From Cutibacterium avidum ATCC 25577 (lineage in GTDB: Bacteria > Actinomycetota > Actinomycetes > Propionibacteriales > Propionibacteriaceae): a stretch of 64,000 bases of DNA. How positions within the stretch are numbered: the first letter of the stretch is position 1; every line of letters starts with the position of its first letter. A model generated the notes under the pieces. That model did not search any database. It saw nothing but the letters and a program-made list of their open reading frames with translations, and had not been told where the DNA came from. The translations under genes and the position numbers were made by a program. The DNA lies in assembly GCF_000227295.1 (NCBI RefSeq), contig NZ_JH165054.1:460628-524627 (forward strand), given 5' to 3'. Shown here in pieces: positions 34,346 to 44,386 of the stretch.

Positions 34346-36052
34346 TCACTTCTGGAAACCGATGTTCTCTGCGTGCACGGTCTGGAAGGTCGCAGCACCG
34401 TAGTTCGCCAGGTTCTTCGGAACCGCGGTGAAGGAGATGCGACGGTACAGCGGAAGGGTCATGACGTTGTCCCAGATGATCCTGTCGGCCTGGTTGGTCA
34501 GCTCACGACGCTTCGAGACATCCGACTCGGCGTCAATGCTGGGAATGCGCTTCTCGATCTCAGGATCGATCAGCTGGGAGAAGTTGGACTGCGACGGCTT
34601 CTTGGAGCCCTCGGCGGAGGCGCCGTAGATCTGACGGACGTTGGCCATCGGGTACGGGGTGCCGTTCCAGGCAAAGGCAATCACGTCGAAGGAGTGGCTG
34701 CTCAGCGTCTGGGTGAAGGAGTCACTCGGGGTATTGACGAGGTTGACCTTGACGCCGATCTTCGCCATGTCCTGCTTGAACAGCGCACCCTCGTTCTCGG
34801 AGGTGGGCACACCGGTCAGCTGGGCATAGTTGATCATCAGGGTCTTGCCGTCCTTGACGCGGTAGTCACCCTGCTTCTTCCAACCGGCATCCTCGAGCTG
34901 CTTCTCGGCAGCCTTCGGGTCGTACTTGTAGTCCCCGGAGTTGTCCTTGTAGCCAGCCTGACCGGGCATGAAGAAGTGGTTGCCGAGCATGAGGGTGTCC
35001 GGGTTGACGGGTATGCCTGCAAGGTCGGACTTGGCGATGGCTGGGCGGTTGATGCCCTTGACGATGGCCTGACGCACCTTCTTGTCAGACAGCATGGTCG
35101 ACTTGGTGTTGAAGGTGAAGTGACGCCACTGCAACGACCCGGCCTGACGCATCTCGGCGTCGGGACGCTTCTTCGCCGTCTGGTAGCCGTCCTTCGTGAT
35201 GATGCCCGACGCGGCGTCGATCTCCCTGTTGGCGAAAGCCTTGGTCTGAGTGGCGTTGTTCATCGCCTTGAAGGTGACGGTGTCAAGCTTCGACTTCTCG
35301 CCCCACCACTTGTCATTACGCTTGACGGTCAGGGTCTTCGAGGCCTGGTCAGCCTTCGTCGGAATGAACGGTCCGGCGAACCAATCCGGGTTCAGCTTTT
35401 TCCATCCCTCGTTGAAGGTAGCGGCGTCCGTCGCCCCTTCCTTGGGCAGAACGCTGCTCAGGGTCGCCGTCCAGTCGGGATAGGTACCCTTGAAGGTAAT
35501 GACGACGTCGGTGTCCTTGTCGCCCTTCTCCACCGAGGTGATCTGGTTGAAACCATCGGTGCTGGCCGGCAGGAAGCCAGGCTCAGAACCGTTGTTGGCC
35601 TTCCAAGTGGCTTGGTAATCCGAGTAATCGATGGTACGACCGGAATTCCACTTGGCCTTCGGGTTGAGGTGCAGGGTCACGACCTGTTTGCCGCCCTTGG
35701 TCTCCACATCGGTCGAGGAGATGTAGTTCGGGTTCGGCTTTGGAGTGCCGTCCTCAGCAATGTCAAAGTTCTGGACGCCGACAAAGTTCCAGATCGTCGC
35801 TGAGAGGTCAACAGTGTTGCCATTGACGTTCATGGGATTCCATCCCGTCGGAAGCTGCTCAATGGCCAGGCGCAACGTGCCACCGTCCTTGAGCTGGCTC
35901 CGGTCAGCCACGTTGAGCTGGGCCATCGGGGCCGACTCCGACGTCACCCCTGACTGCTTGCTTCCGCCGGACTGGTTCTTCTGTCCGCACCCGGTGAGTG
36001 CCATGGCCGACACGGCCAGCAGCGCCACAGGGGCCACGATCGCCTTGCGCAA
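34346..36052 (-). CDS. Peptide ABC transporter substrate-binding lipoprotein, copy 1
   Basis: This 568-aa family-5 (OppA/DppA-type) solute-binding protein has the lipobox ALTGC with the lipidated Cys at residue 22. I start it at a TTG (36052), because GGAGG lies 6 bases before it and the encoded (M)RKAIVAPVALLAV lines up residue for residue with the start of copy 2. The open frame upstream is not homologous. The mature part is rich in SBP_bac_5 features such as GGTLRLAIEQLPTGWNPM. It is the last gene of the operon dppB-dppC-dppDF-SBP-SBP. Ligands are probably di- or oligopeptides. Confidence 0.9.
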   Translation of the reverse strand: MRKAIVAPVALLAVSAMALTGCGQKNQSGGSKQSGVTSESAPMAQLNVADRSQLKDGGTLRLAIEQLPTGWNPMNVNGNTVDLSATIWNFVGVQNFDIAEDGTPKPNPNYISSTDVETKGGKQVVTLHLNPKAKWNSGRTIDYSDYQATWKANNGSEPGFLPASTDGFNQITSVEKGDKDTDVVITFKGTYPDWTATLSSVLPKEGATDAATFNEGWKKLNPDWFAGPFIPTKADQASKTLTVKRNDKWWGEKSKLDTVTFKAMNNATQTKAFANREIDAASGIITKDGYQTAKKRPDAEMRQAGSLQWRHFTFNTKSTMLSDKKVRQAIVKGINRPAIAKSDLAGIPVNPDTLMLGNHFFMPGQAGYKDNSGDYKYDPKAAEKQLEDAGWKKQGDYRVKDGKTLMINYAQLTGVPTSENEGALFKQDMAKIGVKVNLVNTPSDSFTQTLSSHSFDVIAFAWNGTPYPMANVRQIYGASAEGSKKPSQSNFSQLIDPEIEKRIPSIDAESDVSKRRELTNQADRIIWDNVMTLPLYRRISFTAVPKNLANYGAATFQTVHAENIGFQK

Positions 36053-36204
36053 GATGTCCTCCAGTGAAGTGAATGGCAGGACGCTCCTGCCACGATCCGG
36101 CTTCTTCGTCGGAAACCGGACATCACACCTTACGAAACCACCATTGGAGCCGCGAAACCACCCCCGGCCATGCGATTCTCCGAAATCGCCTGTGCAAGAC
36201 ATGA

Positions 36205-36238
36205 GAAGGGCCCGACAACTACCATTGCCGGGCCCTTT
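36205..36238 (-). terminator. Hairpin between the two lipoprotein genes
   Basis: GAAGGGCCCG and CGGGCCCTTT pair over 9-10 bp around a 14-base loop, 23 bases after the copy-2 stop. Without a T-run it is more likely an attenuator, giving copy 2 a higher level than copy 1. Confidence 0.5.
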
Positions 36239-36260
36239 CCGGGTCAATAACCCATCAAGC

Positions 36261-37973
36261 TCACTTGACGTAACCGATGTCCTCGCCACGGGTCCTCTGG
36301 AAGGTCGCGGAACCATAGTTCGCCAGGTTCTTCGGGGCGCCGGAGAACATGATGCGCCGGTACAACGGCAGCACCATCACATCGTCCCAAATGTGCTTGT
36401 CGGCCTCATTGGTGAGTTCGCGTCGCTTGTTGACGTCCATCTCAGTGTCGATCTGCGGGATGAGCTTCTCAACCTCGGGATCGATGATCTGGGAGAAGTT
36501 GGACTGCGACGGCTTCTTGGAGCCCTCAGCAGCAGCGCCATAGATCTGACGGACGTTGGCCATCGGGTACGGGGTGCCCTGCCAAGTGAACGCGATGACG
36601 TCGAAGGAGTGGTTCGTCAGCACCTTCTGCATATCGCTGGACGGAGTGTTGACAAGGTTGACCTTAACCCCGATCTTCGCCATGTCCTGCTTGAACAGCG
36701 CACCCTCATTCTCGGAGGTGGGCACACCGGTCAGCTGAGCGTAATTGACGGTGAGGGTCTTGCCGTCCTTGACGCGGTAGTCACCCTGCTTCTTCCAACC
36801 GGCATCCTCGAGCTGCTTCTCGGCAGCCTTCGGGTCGTACTTGAAGTCTCCGGAGTTGTCCTTGTAACCAGGCTGGCCCGGCATGAAGAAGTGGTTGCCG
36901 AGCATCACCGAGTCGGCCTGAACTGGCAATCCCGCAAGATCGGACTTGGCGATGGCCGGACGGTTGATGCCCTTGACGATGGCCTGACGAACCTCTTTGT
37001 CCGAGAGGCTCGCCGACTTGGCGTTGAAGGTGAAGTGGCGCCACTGCAGCGAACCGGCAGCACGCATGTCGGCGTCATCACGCTTCTTGGCCGTCTCATA
37101 GCCATCCTTGGTGATGATGGTGTCGGCGACGTCAATCTCCTTGTTGGCGAAAGCCTTCGTCTTGGCAGCGTCCTCCATCGCCTTGAAGGTGACGGTGTCA
37201 AGCTTCGCCTTGTCGCCCCACCACTTGTCATTACGCTTGACGGTCAGGGTCTTGGAGGCCTGGTCGACCTTGGTGGGGGTGAATGGGCCAGTGAACCAGT
37301 CAGGGTTCGGGGTCTTCCAGCCGGAATTGAAGGTATTGGGGTCAGAGATCCCTTCCTTCGGCAACACACTGCTCCATGTCGCTGTCCAGTCGGGATAAGT
37401 CGCCTTGTACTTGATGACGACGTCGGTGTCCTTGGCACCCTTCTCAACCGACGTCACCTGGTTAAAGCCGTCGGTGGTGGCGGGAAGGAACTTGTCGTTC
37501 TCACCGTTGGAGGATTTCCAGGTGGCCTGGTAGTCCGTATAATCGATAGTGCGACCCGAATTCCACTTCGCCTTCGGGTTGAGGTGCAACGTGACAACCT
37601 GCTTGCCATCCTTGGTGTCCACCTTGACCGACTCGATGTAGTTCGGATTCGGCTTCGGAGTGCCATCCTCGGCAATATCGAAGTTGTTGACACCGATGAA
37701 CTGCCAGATAGTTGGCTGCAGGTCAACTGAGTTGTTGTCGACCTGCATCGGGTTCCAGCCCGTCGGCAAGGTGGTAATGGTCAGGCGAAGGGTGCCACCG
37801 TCCTTGATCTGGTCACGGGGCTTGATGTTCAGGGCAGCCAGCGGCGCACTCGCCGACGTGGCCTTGTCGCTCTTGTTCTGGTCGCCGCCGGACTGGTTCT
37901 TCTGTCCGCAGCCAGTCAGGGCAAGCGAGCCCACTGCCAGAGCAGCCACTGCGGTCGTCAAGGTCTTACGCAC
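36261..37973 (-). CDS. Peptide ABC transporter substrate-binding lipoprotein, copy 2
   Basis: This 570-aa paralog of copy 1 also has a signal peptide and lipobox ALTGC (Cys22), followed by the same GQKNQSGG linker. Long blocks are identical between the copies, including ENEGALFKQDMAKIGVKV and SEGxGSKKPSQSNFSQ-like stretches. The start is a GTG with GGAGG 7 bases upstream. It is separated from dppDF by 270 bases. The two proteins probably feed the same permease with different peptide preferences. Confidence 0.92.
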   Translation of the reverse strand: MRKTLTTAVAALAVGSLALTGCGQKNQSGGDQNKSDKATSASAPLAALNIKPRDQIKDGGTLRLTITTLPTGWNPMQVDNNSVDLQPTIWQFIGVNNFDIAEDGTPKPNPNYIESVKVDTKDGKQVVTLHLNPKAKWNSGRTIDYTDYQATWKSSNGENDKFLPATTDGFNQVTSVEKGAKDTDVVIKYKATYPDWTATWSSVLPKEGISDPNTFNSGWKTPNPDWFTGPFTPTKVDQASKTLTVKRNDKWWGDKAKLDTVTFKAMEDAAKTKAFANKEIDVADTIITKDGYETAKKRDDADMRAAGSLQWRHFTFNAKSASLSDKEVRQAIVKGINRPAIAKSDLAGLPVQADSVMLGNHFFMPGQPGYKDNSGDFKYDPKAAEKQLEDAGWKKQGDYRVKDGKTLTVNYAQLTGVPTSENEGALFKQDMAKIGVKVNLVNTPSSDMQKVLTNHSFDVIAFTWQGTPYPMANVRQIYGAAAEGSKKPSQSNFSQIIDPEVEKLIPQIDTEMDVNKRRELTNEADKHIWDDVMVLPLYRRIMFSGAPKNLANYGSATFQRTRGEDIGYVK

Positions 37974-38181
37974 GGTAAACCTCCGGAAAGTTGAGGATCC
38001 TGGGTGGATCGGGATGGCATGAGCTTGGCACTCATGACCCGGACCGACCAGCGCAAACGGCCCCAGAATGCGGTTTCGTTATGAAATCTTGACCTTTCCT
38101 TGATCCAACCGTGATTCTCGTCAAGGTCACACCCGCCCATCGGTCAAGGTGCCGATGAGACCACCAGGTGGGCCCTGAACA

Positions 38182-38225
38182 TGACGCATGGGGTGACGTC
38201 GTCGCAACGGCACCACCCCATGTCA
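38182..38225 (-). terminator. Hairpin after the fused ATPase gene
   Basis: CATGGGGTG (38187-38195) and CACCCCATG (38214-38222), with TGAC/GTCA extensions past one bulge, form a stem 20 bases after the stop. No T-run follows. Confidence 0.45.
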
Positions 38226-38243
38226 GGGACTCACTGCAGAGTC

Positions 38244-40376
38244 TCAGAACACCCGGATCTCCTCAGGGAAGTGACATGCCGTGCGCCGGTCGATGTCCGG
38301 CTGCGGGTAGAACAGCTCGGGACGCTCCCCCATGCACGTGGCCTGGGAGGCCTCGTCGAGCTCCTTGAACTTTGGGCAGCGAGTGTGGAATGGACACCCG
38401 GGCGGCGGCGCGGCCGGTGACGGCAGGTCGCCCTCCAGCAAGATGCGGTGGCGGTTGTGCTCCTTGGACGGGTCGGGCACCGGGATGGCCGACAACAAGC
38501 CCTGGGTGTACGGGTGCATCGGGTGGTCGAAGACCTCCGAGACCTCGCCCAGCTCGACGATGCGCCCCAGGTACATGACGGCAACACGGTTAGCGATGTG
38601 GCGAACCACCGACAGGTCGTGGGCGACGAAGAGATAGGACAACTCCAGCTTCTCGCGCAGGTCCTCCAACAGGTTCAACACACCAGCCTGAATCGACACG
38701 TCGAGGGCCGAGACCGGCTCGTCGAGCACCAGCAACTTCGGGTTGAGGGCCAGTGCACGGGCAATACCGACACGCTGTTTCTGGCCACCGGAGAAGTTCC
38801 GCGGGTAGCGGTTGGCGTGAGCGGGCTCCAGGCCGACCAGGGCCATCAGCTCGTCGACCCGCTCCGCGATCTTGTTCTTCGGGTAACCGTTGTACTTCAG
38901 CGGCTCGGCGATGATGTCGGCAATCGGAAGACGCGGATCCAGGGATGCCATCGGATCCTGGAAGACCACCTGGAGGTCCTGACGGGTCTCCTTACGATCC
39001 TTCGCATTCATCCTGGCCGCGTCACGGCCCAGGACGACGACGGTACCCGCCTCCGGCTTGGCCAGCTCGAGAATCGACATGATTGTCGTGGTCTTGCCAC
39101 AGCCAGACTCACCCACCAGGCCGAGGGTCTCGCCCTTCTTGATCCGGAAGGAGATGCCGTCAACGGCATGAACGGTGCCAACGCGCCTCTTGAAGACCGC
39201 ACCCTTCATGAGCGGGTAGGTCTTGACCAGGTCCTTGACCTCCAGGACGTCCTCGAGGGCCTCGCGGTCGGAGGTCCCTAGCGCTGCCTTGAAGCGGCTC
39301 TTGTGCTCCCCGACCTGCGGGTAGATCTCCGCGTACGTGCGGTCGATGAGCTCGGCGTGCCGTATGCAAGCGGCCTCGTGCTTGTCCAGGTCGGTGGGCG
39401 TCAGCTCGGGCTCGGCCTGACGACAGGCATCGATCGCCATCGGGCAGCGTGGCGCGAAGGGACAGCCCGGCGGCAGGTTCAGCAGGGAGGGCGGGTTGCC
39501 CTCGACCGGGGTCAGCGGCTCGTCCTTGTCGAGGTCAGGACGAGGCAGGGATCCCAGCAGACCGATGGTGTACGGGTGACGGGAGCGGTAGAACAGCTCG
39601 TCGACGTTGGCCCGCTCGACGATGCGACCGGCGTACATGACGGCCACCCGGTCGGCCAGACCAGCAACGACACCGAGGTCGTGGGTGATCATGACGACAC
39701 CGGCGTGGGTCTCACGCTGGGCCACCCGCAGCAGATCGAGAATCTGCGCCTGGATGGTCACGTCGAGAGCCGTCGTCGGCTCGTCGGCGATGATGAGGTC
39801 GGGGTCGTTGGCGATCGCCATGGCGATGACGACGCGCTGACGCATACCACCGGAGAACTCGTGCGGGAAGGCCTTAGCACGAACTTCCGGGTTGGGGATG
39901 CCGACCATGTCGAGCAGCTCGAGGGCTCGGGCCCAGGCGTCCTTGTCGGACATGTTCGAGTGGACCTGAAGAGCCTCGACGATCTGGTCACCGATCGTGT
40001 ACACGGGGGTCAGGGCGCTCAGCGGGTCCTGGAAGATCATGGCGACCTTCTTGCCTCGCACGTCCGACATCCAGTTGTCGTCACGTCCCAGCAGCTCGGT
40101 GCCGTGAAGCTTGATGGACCCCTCGACGCTGGCACCCTCGTCCAGCAGGCCCATCACCGACATCGAGGTGACGGACTTACCGGAACCAGACTCACCCACC
40201 AGGCCGACGACCTCGCCGGCATGAACGGTCAGGTTGACTCCACGCACGGCGTGGACGACGCCGTCCTCGGAGGGGAAGCGGACGTTGAGGTCCTTGATCT
40301 GCAGGACCGGCACACCCTCCTGACGTTCGGGAAGGGCGTCGGACAGGTTGGCCGCAGTGGCAGTTTTCTTGCTCAT
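38244..40376 (-). CDS. Fused dipeptide/oligopeptide ABC ATPase (DppD-DppF type)
   Basis: This 710-aa protein carries two complete ABC domains in one chain. The first has Walker [10 protein letters not shown], signature FSGGMRQRV and Walker B LIIADEPT. The second has [18 protein letters not shown] and LLVLDEPV. Each is followed by an oligopeptide-transporter C-terminal region ([11 protein letters not shown] and [12 protein letters not shown]), whose Cys residues resemble the Fe-S/Cys motif of DppD/DppF. The ATG overlaps the TGA of the preceding permease (ATGA). Fusion of the two ATPases is common in Actinobacteria. Confidence 0.95.
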   Translation of the reverse strand: MSKKTATAANLSDALPERQEGVPVLQIKDLNVRFPSEDGVVHAVRGVNLTVHAGEVVGLVGESGSGKSVTSMSVMGLLDEGASVEGSIKLHGTELLGRDDNWMSDVRGKKVAMIFQDPLSALTPVYTIGDQIVEALQVHSNMSDKDAWARALELLDMVGIPNPEVRAKAFPHEFSGGMRQRVVIAMAIANDPDLIIADEPTTALDVTIQAQILDLLRVAQRETHAGVVMITHDLGVVAGLADRVAVMYAGRIVERANVDELFYRSRHPYTIGLLGSLPRPDLDKDEPLTPVEGNPPSLLNLPPGCPFAPRCPMAIDACRQAEPELTPTDLDKHEAACIRHAELIDRTYAEIYPQVGEHKSRFKAALGTSDREALEDVLEVKDLVKTYPLMKGAVFKRRVGTVHAVDGISFRIKKGETLGLVGESGCGKTTTIMSILELAKPEAGTVVVLGRDAARMNAKDRKETRQDLQVVFQDPMASLDPRLPIADIIAEPLKYNGYPKNKIAERVDELMALVGLEPAHANRYPRNFSGGQKQRVGIARALALNPKLLVLDEPVSALDVSIQAGVLNLLEDLREKLELSYLFVAHDLSVVRHIANRVAVMYLGRIVELGEVSEVFDHPMHPYTQGLLSAIPVPDPSKEHNRHRILLEGDLPSPAAPPPGCPFHTRCPKFKELDEASQATCMGERPELFYPQPDIDRRTACHFPEEIRVF

Positions 40377-41380
40377 GCCTTACCACCAGACTTGGAGGAG
40401 GGATCGACGGCGTCACGCAGGCCGTCACCGATGAAGTTGACGCTCAGCAGCAGGATCACCAGCACACCGGCCGGGAACATGAACAGCCACGGTGAGGTCG
40501 TGACCGCCGTCATGCCGTCACCCAGCAGAGTGCCCAGGGAGGTCTCCGGCTTCTGCACGCCGAAACCGAAGAAGGAGAGCACCGTCTCGCTCATGATGGC
40601 CGCGACCACACCGAGGGTCAGGTCGATGATGAGGTAGCTGGCGATGTTCGGGATGACGTGCTTAACGATGATCGTGAACGGCGGCACCGACATGAAACGA
40701 GCGGCCGTGACGTAGTCGAGATTGACCACCGACAGGGTCATGGCGCGGACCACACGGGCCGACAGCATCCAGCTGAATGCCGACAGCAGAACGATCAGCA
40801 GGGCCGTCGAGGTGCTCTTGCCGGAGGTGTGCTGGCTCAGGATGGCGATGATGAGGAAGGACGGGATCACCAACAGCAGGTCGATGAACCACAGGATGAT
40901 CTTCTCCGCCACCTTGCCGAAGTAGGCCGCGGCCGAACCGATGAGGGCGGCCAGGGTCTCGACGATGAGTGCGACGCAGAAACCGATGATGAGCGACTTG
41001 CGCAGACCCTCGACCGTCATGGCGAACAGGTCGAAGCCACCCTGGCTTGTACCGAACCAGTGGTACTGGTCCGGCGGCGCGAGGAAGGCGTTGTCATCAA
41101 CCACCCAGTAGTCCCAGTTGGCGATGTACGGGCCGATGAGGGCCAGGAGGACGACGAGGGCGAGTCCGATGACACCGATCTTGGAGCCAACCGGACGCCA
41201 GAAACGGCGCAGGATCAGACGGCGACGCGACATGTGCTTGCCGTCACGCTCATTGCGTCCCGGCTTGTGCTTCTCGTTGCGCTCGGCAGCACTCAAGGCA
41301 TCGGGACCTTTGATGGGGGCGCAGGGACCCGTCTTCGGGGTGTTGAGCTCAACGCTGAAGTTGTTGGTGGGTTCAGACAT
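40373..41380 (-). CDS. Dipeptide/oligopeptide ABC permease (DppC type)
   Basis: This 335-aa protein has a cytosolic N-terminal stretch of about 50 residues, then six membrane helices. The EAA-like loop lies around [27 protein letters not shown], where it docks on the ATPase, and [13 protein letters not shown] follows. It is the second permease of the operon, 12 bases after dppB. Confidence 0.93.
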   Translation of the reverse strand: MSEPTNNFSVELNTPKTGPCAPIKGPDALSAAERNEKHKPGRNERDGKHMSRRRLILRRFWRPVGSKIGVIGLALVVLLALIGPYIANWDYWVVDDNAFLAPPDQYHWFGTSQGGFDLFAMTVEGLRKSLIIGFCVALIVETLAALIGSAAAYFGKVAEKIILWFIDLLLVIPSFLIIAILSQHTSGKSTSTALLIVLLSAFSWMLSARVVRAMTLSVVNLDYVTAARFMSVPPFTIIVKHVIPNIASYLIIDLTLGVVAAIMSETVLSFFGFGVQKPETSLGTLLGDGMTAVTTSPWLFMFPAGVLVILLLSVNFIGDGLRDAVDPSSKSGGKA

Positions 41381-41392
41381 GACGGCTCCTCC

Positions 41393-42376
41393 TCATCGAG
41401 CCCGGACACGCGGATCGATGACCGCAATGAGGATGTCGGACAGAAGGGCACCCGTCAGGGTGCAGAGGCCGGAGAAGGCGACGACCGCGACCGAACCGTT
41501 GATGTCGTTCTGCTGAATCGACATCACGGAGTAGGAACCGACACCGTTCCAGGCGTAGACCTGCTCGGAAATGGTGGCACCGACGAAGATGTTGGCCACG
41601 CCGAAGGCGAAATAGGTGGCCATCGGGATGATGGCGTTGCGCAGCGCATGGTGACGGATGGCGCGTCCCTTGCGAAGACCCTTGGCACGTGCGGTACGGA
41701 CGTAGTCAGCACCGAGGGTGTCGAGCATCAGGTTGCGCTGGTACCGCGAGTAGCTCGCCAGGCTCAACGCCGACAGGGAGATCGTCGGCAACAGCAGGTG
41801 CTGCATACGGCTGAGCAGCTCGGCCCCGAAGTAATTGCCGTGAGATCCGACCTCACCGATGAACTGGAAGAACTGCGTTCCGGTCGCCTGGTTGATGTGA
41901 ATGGCACCGAGCTGCAGCAGGACCGCCAACACCATCGTCGGGGTCGAGATGAGCAGCAGACACAGGAAGGACACGATTCGGTCAGCGGCCGAGTACTGGC
42001 GGACGGCCGACCAGGCACCGACAGCGACACCGCCGACCATGCCGATAATCGTTCCACAGATCACGAGACGGACGGACACACCGATGCGGGTGCCAATCAG
42101 CGAGTTGATCGCGTCACCATGTGGGGTCCAGCCCCAGTTCCAATGCAGGAACACCATCTTCAACCACCGTTCGTACCGCACCCAAATGCTGGTGTCGGGG
42201 TTGATGTTGTAGTTGGTCAGTGACTGGTTGATCGCCGTCCAGTTGAGCTTCGGATTCGTCTGGTCGAAAGCGTTGCGCGGGTCCAGGGCGTACGAGGCGA
42301 GCAGGTATGCGAAGGAAACCGCAATGAACAACAGCACGACGTAATTGATGAGGCGACGCACCACGTATCTGAGCAC
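41393..42376 (-). CDS. Dipeptide/oligopeptide ABC permease (DppB type)
   Basis: This 327-aa protein starts with the typical helix LRYVVRRLINYVVLLFIAVSFAYLL. It has the periplasm-facing insert of DppB proteins and the ATPase-docking loop DTLGADYVRTARAKGLRKGRAIRHHALRNAIIP. The start is a GTG with AAAGGA upstream. It is the first gene of the dpp-like operon, in front of which a 30-bp imperfect dyad lies. Confidence 0.93.
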   Translation of the reverse strand: MLRYVVRRLINYVVLLFIAVSFAYLLASYALDPRNAFDQTNPKLNWTAINQSLTNYNINPDTSIWVRYERWLKMVFLHWNWGWTPHGDAINSLIGTRIGVSVRLVICGTIIGMVGGVAVGAWSAVRQYSAADRIVSFLCLLLISTPTMVLAVLLQLGAIHINQATGTQFFQFIGEVGSHGNYFGAELLSRMQHLLLPTISLSALSLASYSRYQRNLMLDTLGADYVRTARAKGLRKGRAIRHHALRNAIIPMATYFAFGVANIFVGATISEQVYAWNGVGSYSVMSIQQNDINGSVAVVAFSGLCTLTGALLSDILIAVIDPRVRAR

Positions 42377-42514
42377 GATCGTCCTTTCTCACAGTGTGCA
42401 GACCTGCCGGGAGGGCAGGTGGGCCGCCGGCGAGTGTGGCTGGGGAGTGACCCTGTCGGTAGTTTCTACCGCTGCACACGATTCGGCATGGGGTCATCTC
42501 GGCACGCAGGCCGT

Positions 42515-42544
42515 TTTGGTGCGTGTGATCTTACACACACCAAA
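42515..42544. promoter_or_regulatory. 30-bp imperfect dyad upstream of the dpp operon
   Basis: The arms TTTGGTG...CACCAAA are perfect over 7 bp and continue imperfectly to the centre at GTGTGATCTTACACAC. A second palindrome, CAAACCC/GGGTTTG (42541-42556), overlaps its right end. It lies about 140-170 bases upstream of the dppB GTG and could be a repressor site or a leader hairpin. Confidence 0.5.
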
Positions 42545-42620
42545 CCCCTGGGTTTGTCTGTTGAGACCAAAAGGGCAACGCATTTCGTCATTGCAAATGC
42601 ACTGCACGGGCATATGACAG

Positions 42621-42654
42621 GAGGGACGGGAAACTGTGATGTTTCCCGTCCCTC
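42621..42654 (-). terminator. Hairpin after rplO
   Basis: GAGGGACGGGAAAC (42621-42634) and GTTTCCCGTCCCTC (42641-42654) form a perfect 14-bp stem with loop TGTGAT, about 50 bases after the rplO stop. It ends the spc block, which is unusual because secY normally continues from here. Confidence 0.7.
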
Positions 42655-42705
42655 ACACGTCATTCGGTCGTGTTCACGACGTCACTTGATACTTGCAGGT
42701 TGACC

Positions 42706-43146
42706 TCAGCGCTTGGTGACGCTGCCGCCGGCCTTCTCGATCTTCTCCTGGGCCGACTTGGACCAGGCGTCGACGACGAGGTCAACCTTGACGGTCAGCT
42801 CGCCGGTTCCGAGAACCTTGACGAGCTCGTTGTCACGGACGGCACCGACGGCGACGAAATCGTCGACGGTGATCTTGCCGCCCTTGGGGAACAGGGCCTC
42901 GACCTTGTCCAGGTTCACGACCTGGTACTCGGTGCGGAACGGGTTGTGGAACCCGCCCAGCTTCGGGGCCTGCATGTGAATCGGCATCTGGCCGCCAGCG
43001 AAGAACTCGGGCACGTTCTTGCGTGCGCCGGTGCCCTTCGTACCGCGACCAGCGGTCTTGCCCTTGGAACCCTCACCACGGCCAACACGGGTCTTGGCCT
43101 TGTGGGCACCAGGAGCGGGCTTGAGATCATGGAGCTCAATAGCCAT
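42706..43146 (-). CDS. rplO: 50S ribosomal protein L15 (uL15)
   Basis: This 146-aa protein has [31 protein letters not shown], the flexible N-terminal region buried in 23S rRNA, then [16 protein letters not shown]. The ATG at 43146 has GAGGTGG upstream and sits one base after the rpmD stop. It is the last gene of the spc block here. Confidence 0.98.
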   Translation of the reverse strand: MAIELHDLKPAPGAHKAKTRVGRGEGSKGKTAGRGTKGTGARKNVPEFFAGGQMPIHMQAPKLGGFHNPFRTEYQVVNLDKVEALFPKGGKITVDDFVAVGAVRDNELVKVLGTGELTVKVDLVVDAWSKSAQEKIEKAGGSVTKR

Positions 43147-43147
43147 G

Positions 43148-43330
43148 TCAGTCCACCTCTTCCATGGTGACGAGGTGACGAACGGTCTGGACCATGCCGC
43201 GGAACTCCGGGCGATCCTCCTTGATGACCGTGTCACCGATGCGCTTCAGCCCGAGGCTGCGCAGGGTCTCGCGATGATTCGGCTTCGTGGAGATGCCGGA
43301 CTTGATCTGGGTGATCTTCAGCTTGCTCAT
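43148..43330 (-). CDS. rpmD: 50S ribosomal protein L30 (uL30)
   Basis: This 60-aa protein begins [27 protein letters not shown] and continues [15 protein letters not shown]. Its ATG overlaps the rpsE TGA by one base (TGATG), so translation is coupled. Confidence 0.97.
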   Translation of the reverse strand: MSKLKITQIKSGISTKPNHRETLRSLGLKRIGDTVIKEDRPEFRGMVQTVRHLVTMEEVD

Positions 43331-43977
43331 CAGTTGACCCCTGCCTTCTCCTCCATGCGGGCAGCAGCAGCGGCCTCGTCGGCCTCCTTACGGGCACGAA
43401 GCATGGCTGCCGGGGCGACGTCCTCAACGGACTTGCCACGGCGACGGGCAACCTCTTCGGGCTCCTCGAGCTGCTGCAGCGCGGCAACGGTGGCGTGAAC
43501 CACGTTGATCGCGTTGGAGGAGCCAAGAGACTTGGCGAGCACGTCCTGCACGCCGGCGCACTCGAGAACGGCGCGGGCCGAACCACCGGCGATGACACCG
43601 GTACCGGGGGAAGCCGGACGCAGCAGGACGACGCCGGCAGCCTTCTCACCAATCACCGGGTGGGTGATGGTACGACCGACCAGCGGCACCTTGAAGAAGT
43701 GCTTCTTGGCCTCCTCGACGCCCTTGGCGATGGCCGCGGGCACCTCCTTGGCCTTGCCGTAGCCGACGCCCACGGTGCCCTCGCCATCGCCCACGACGAC
43801 CAGCGCCGTGAAGCTGAAGCGACGGCCACCCTGGACCACCTTGGCGACGCGGTTGATCGCCACGACGCGCTCGAGATATTCATTCTGATTGCGGTTGCGA
43901 TCGTTCTGGCCACGACGGTTGTCACGGCCACGACGCTCACCACCTGCACCGCCACCGCGGCGCTGGGTTCCACTCAT
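43330..43977 (-). CDS. rpsE: 30S ribosomal protein S5 (uS5)
   Basis: This 215-aa protein has an Arg/Gly-rich N-terminus ([20 protein letters not shown]). The dsRNA-binding-like domain ([20 protein letters not shown]) and the second domain ([21 protein letters not shown]) follow. Its C-terminus extends into a short charged helix. It stands between rplR and rpmD. Confidence 0.98.
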   Translation of the reverse strand: MSGTQRRGGGAGGERRGRDNRRGQNDRNRNQNEYLERVVAINRVAKVVQGGRRFSFTALVVVGDGEGTVGVGYGKAKEVPAAIAKGVEEAKKHFFKVPLVGRTITHPVIGEKAAGVVLLRPASPGTGVIAGGSARAVLECAGVQDVLAKSLGSSNAINVVHATVAALQQLEEPEEVARRRGKSVEDVAPAAMLRARKEADEAAAAARMEEKAGVN

Positions 43978-44001
43978 CGTTGCTCACTTGCCTTTCGTGG
44001 G

Positions 44002-44385
44002 TCAGAAGTCGAGACCGGCCTCGCGGGCCGCATCGGCCAGCGCGGCGATCCGCCCGTGGTACTGGTTCCCGGCCTTGTCGAAGACGACCTTGTCGATGCC
44101 AGCGGCCTTGGCGCGCTCACCGATGATGGTGCCAACGCGGGCAGCCTTGGCGGTCTTGTCCCCGGACATCTCGCGCAGCACAGCCTCCATGGTGGAAGCC
44201 GACACGAGGGTGTTTCCGGCAACATCGTCGATGACCTGGACGAAGACGTGCTTCGACGAACGGGTCACGACCATGCGGGGACGCTCGACGGTCCCGAAGA
44301 TCTTCTTGCGACCACGGGCCTGGCGACGAGCACGTGCCTTGGCGCGGTCGGACAGGCTCTTGCGAACAGTCAGGGTGCTTGCCAT
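44002..44385 (-). CDS. rplR: 50S ribosomal protein L18 (uL18)
   Basis: This 127-aa 5S rRNA-binding protein has the basic N-terminus [21 protein letters not shown], then [20 protein letters not shown] and the closing [13 protein letters not shown]. The ATG at 44385 comes one base after the rplF stop; the longer frame lies inside rplF. Confidence 0.98.
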   Translation of the reverse strand: MASTLTVRKSLSDRAKARARRQARGRKKIFGTVERPRMVVTRSSKHVFVQVIDDVAGNTLVSASTMEAVLREMSGDKTAKAARVGTIIGERAKAAGIDKVVFDKAGNQYHGRIAALADAAREAGLDF

Positions 44386-44386
44386 G

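Larger units (their letters stand above)
42377..42705. other. 329-base gap between rplO and dppB
   Basis: The gap holds the hairpin that ends the spc block (42621-42654) and two overlapping dyads at 42515-42556 in the probable dpp promoter region. A minus-strand TAAGAT -10-like hexamer lies inside the larger dyad. I see no gene. Confidence 0.5.

Noticed and set aside
36053-36316. 88-residue N-terminal extension of lipoprotein copy 1
   Set aside because: It would bury the signal peptide and lipobox. A TTG start with GGAGG upstream aligns with the start of copy 2.
33800-37730. Long plus-strand frames opposite the peptide-binding lipoproteins (667 and 661 codons)
   Set aside because: They are mirror frames of high-GC coding DNA. 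The minus-strand genes have lipoboxes, ribosome-binding sites and family motifs.
40658-42223. 521-codon plus-strand frame opposite the two permease genes
   Set aside because: It is rich in His, Asp and Arg in the pattern expected for antisense of membrane-protein codons. It has no start signal.
42523-42538. CRP/GlxR-type site in the dpp promoter region
   Set aside because: The TGTG and CACA half-sites are 6 bases apart, not 8, so it does not fit TGTGA-N6-TCACA. I kept it only as a dyad.
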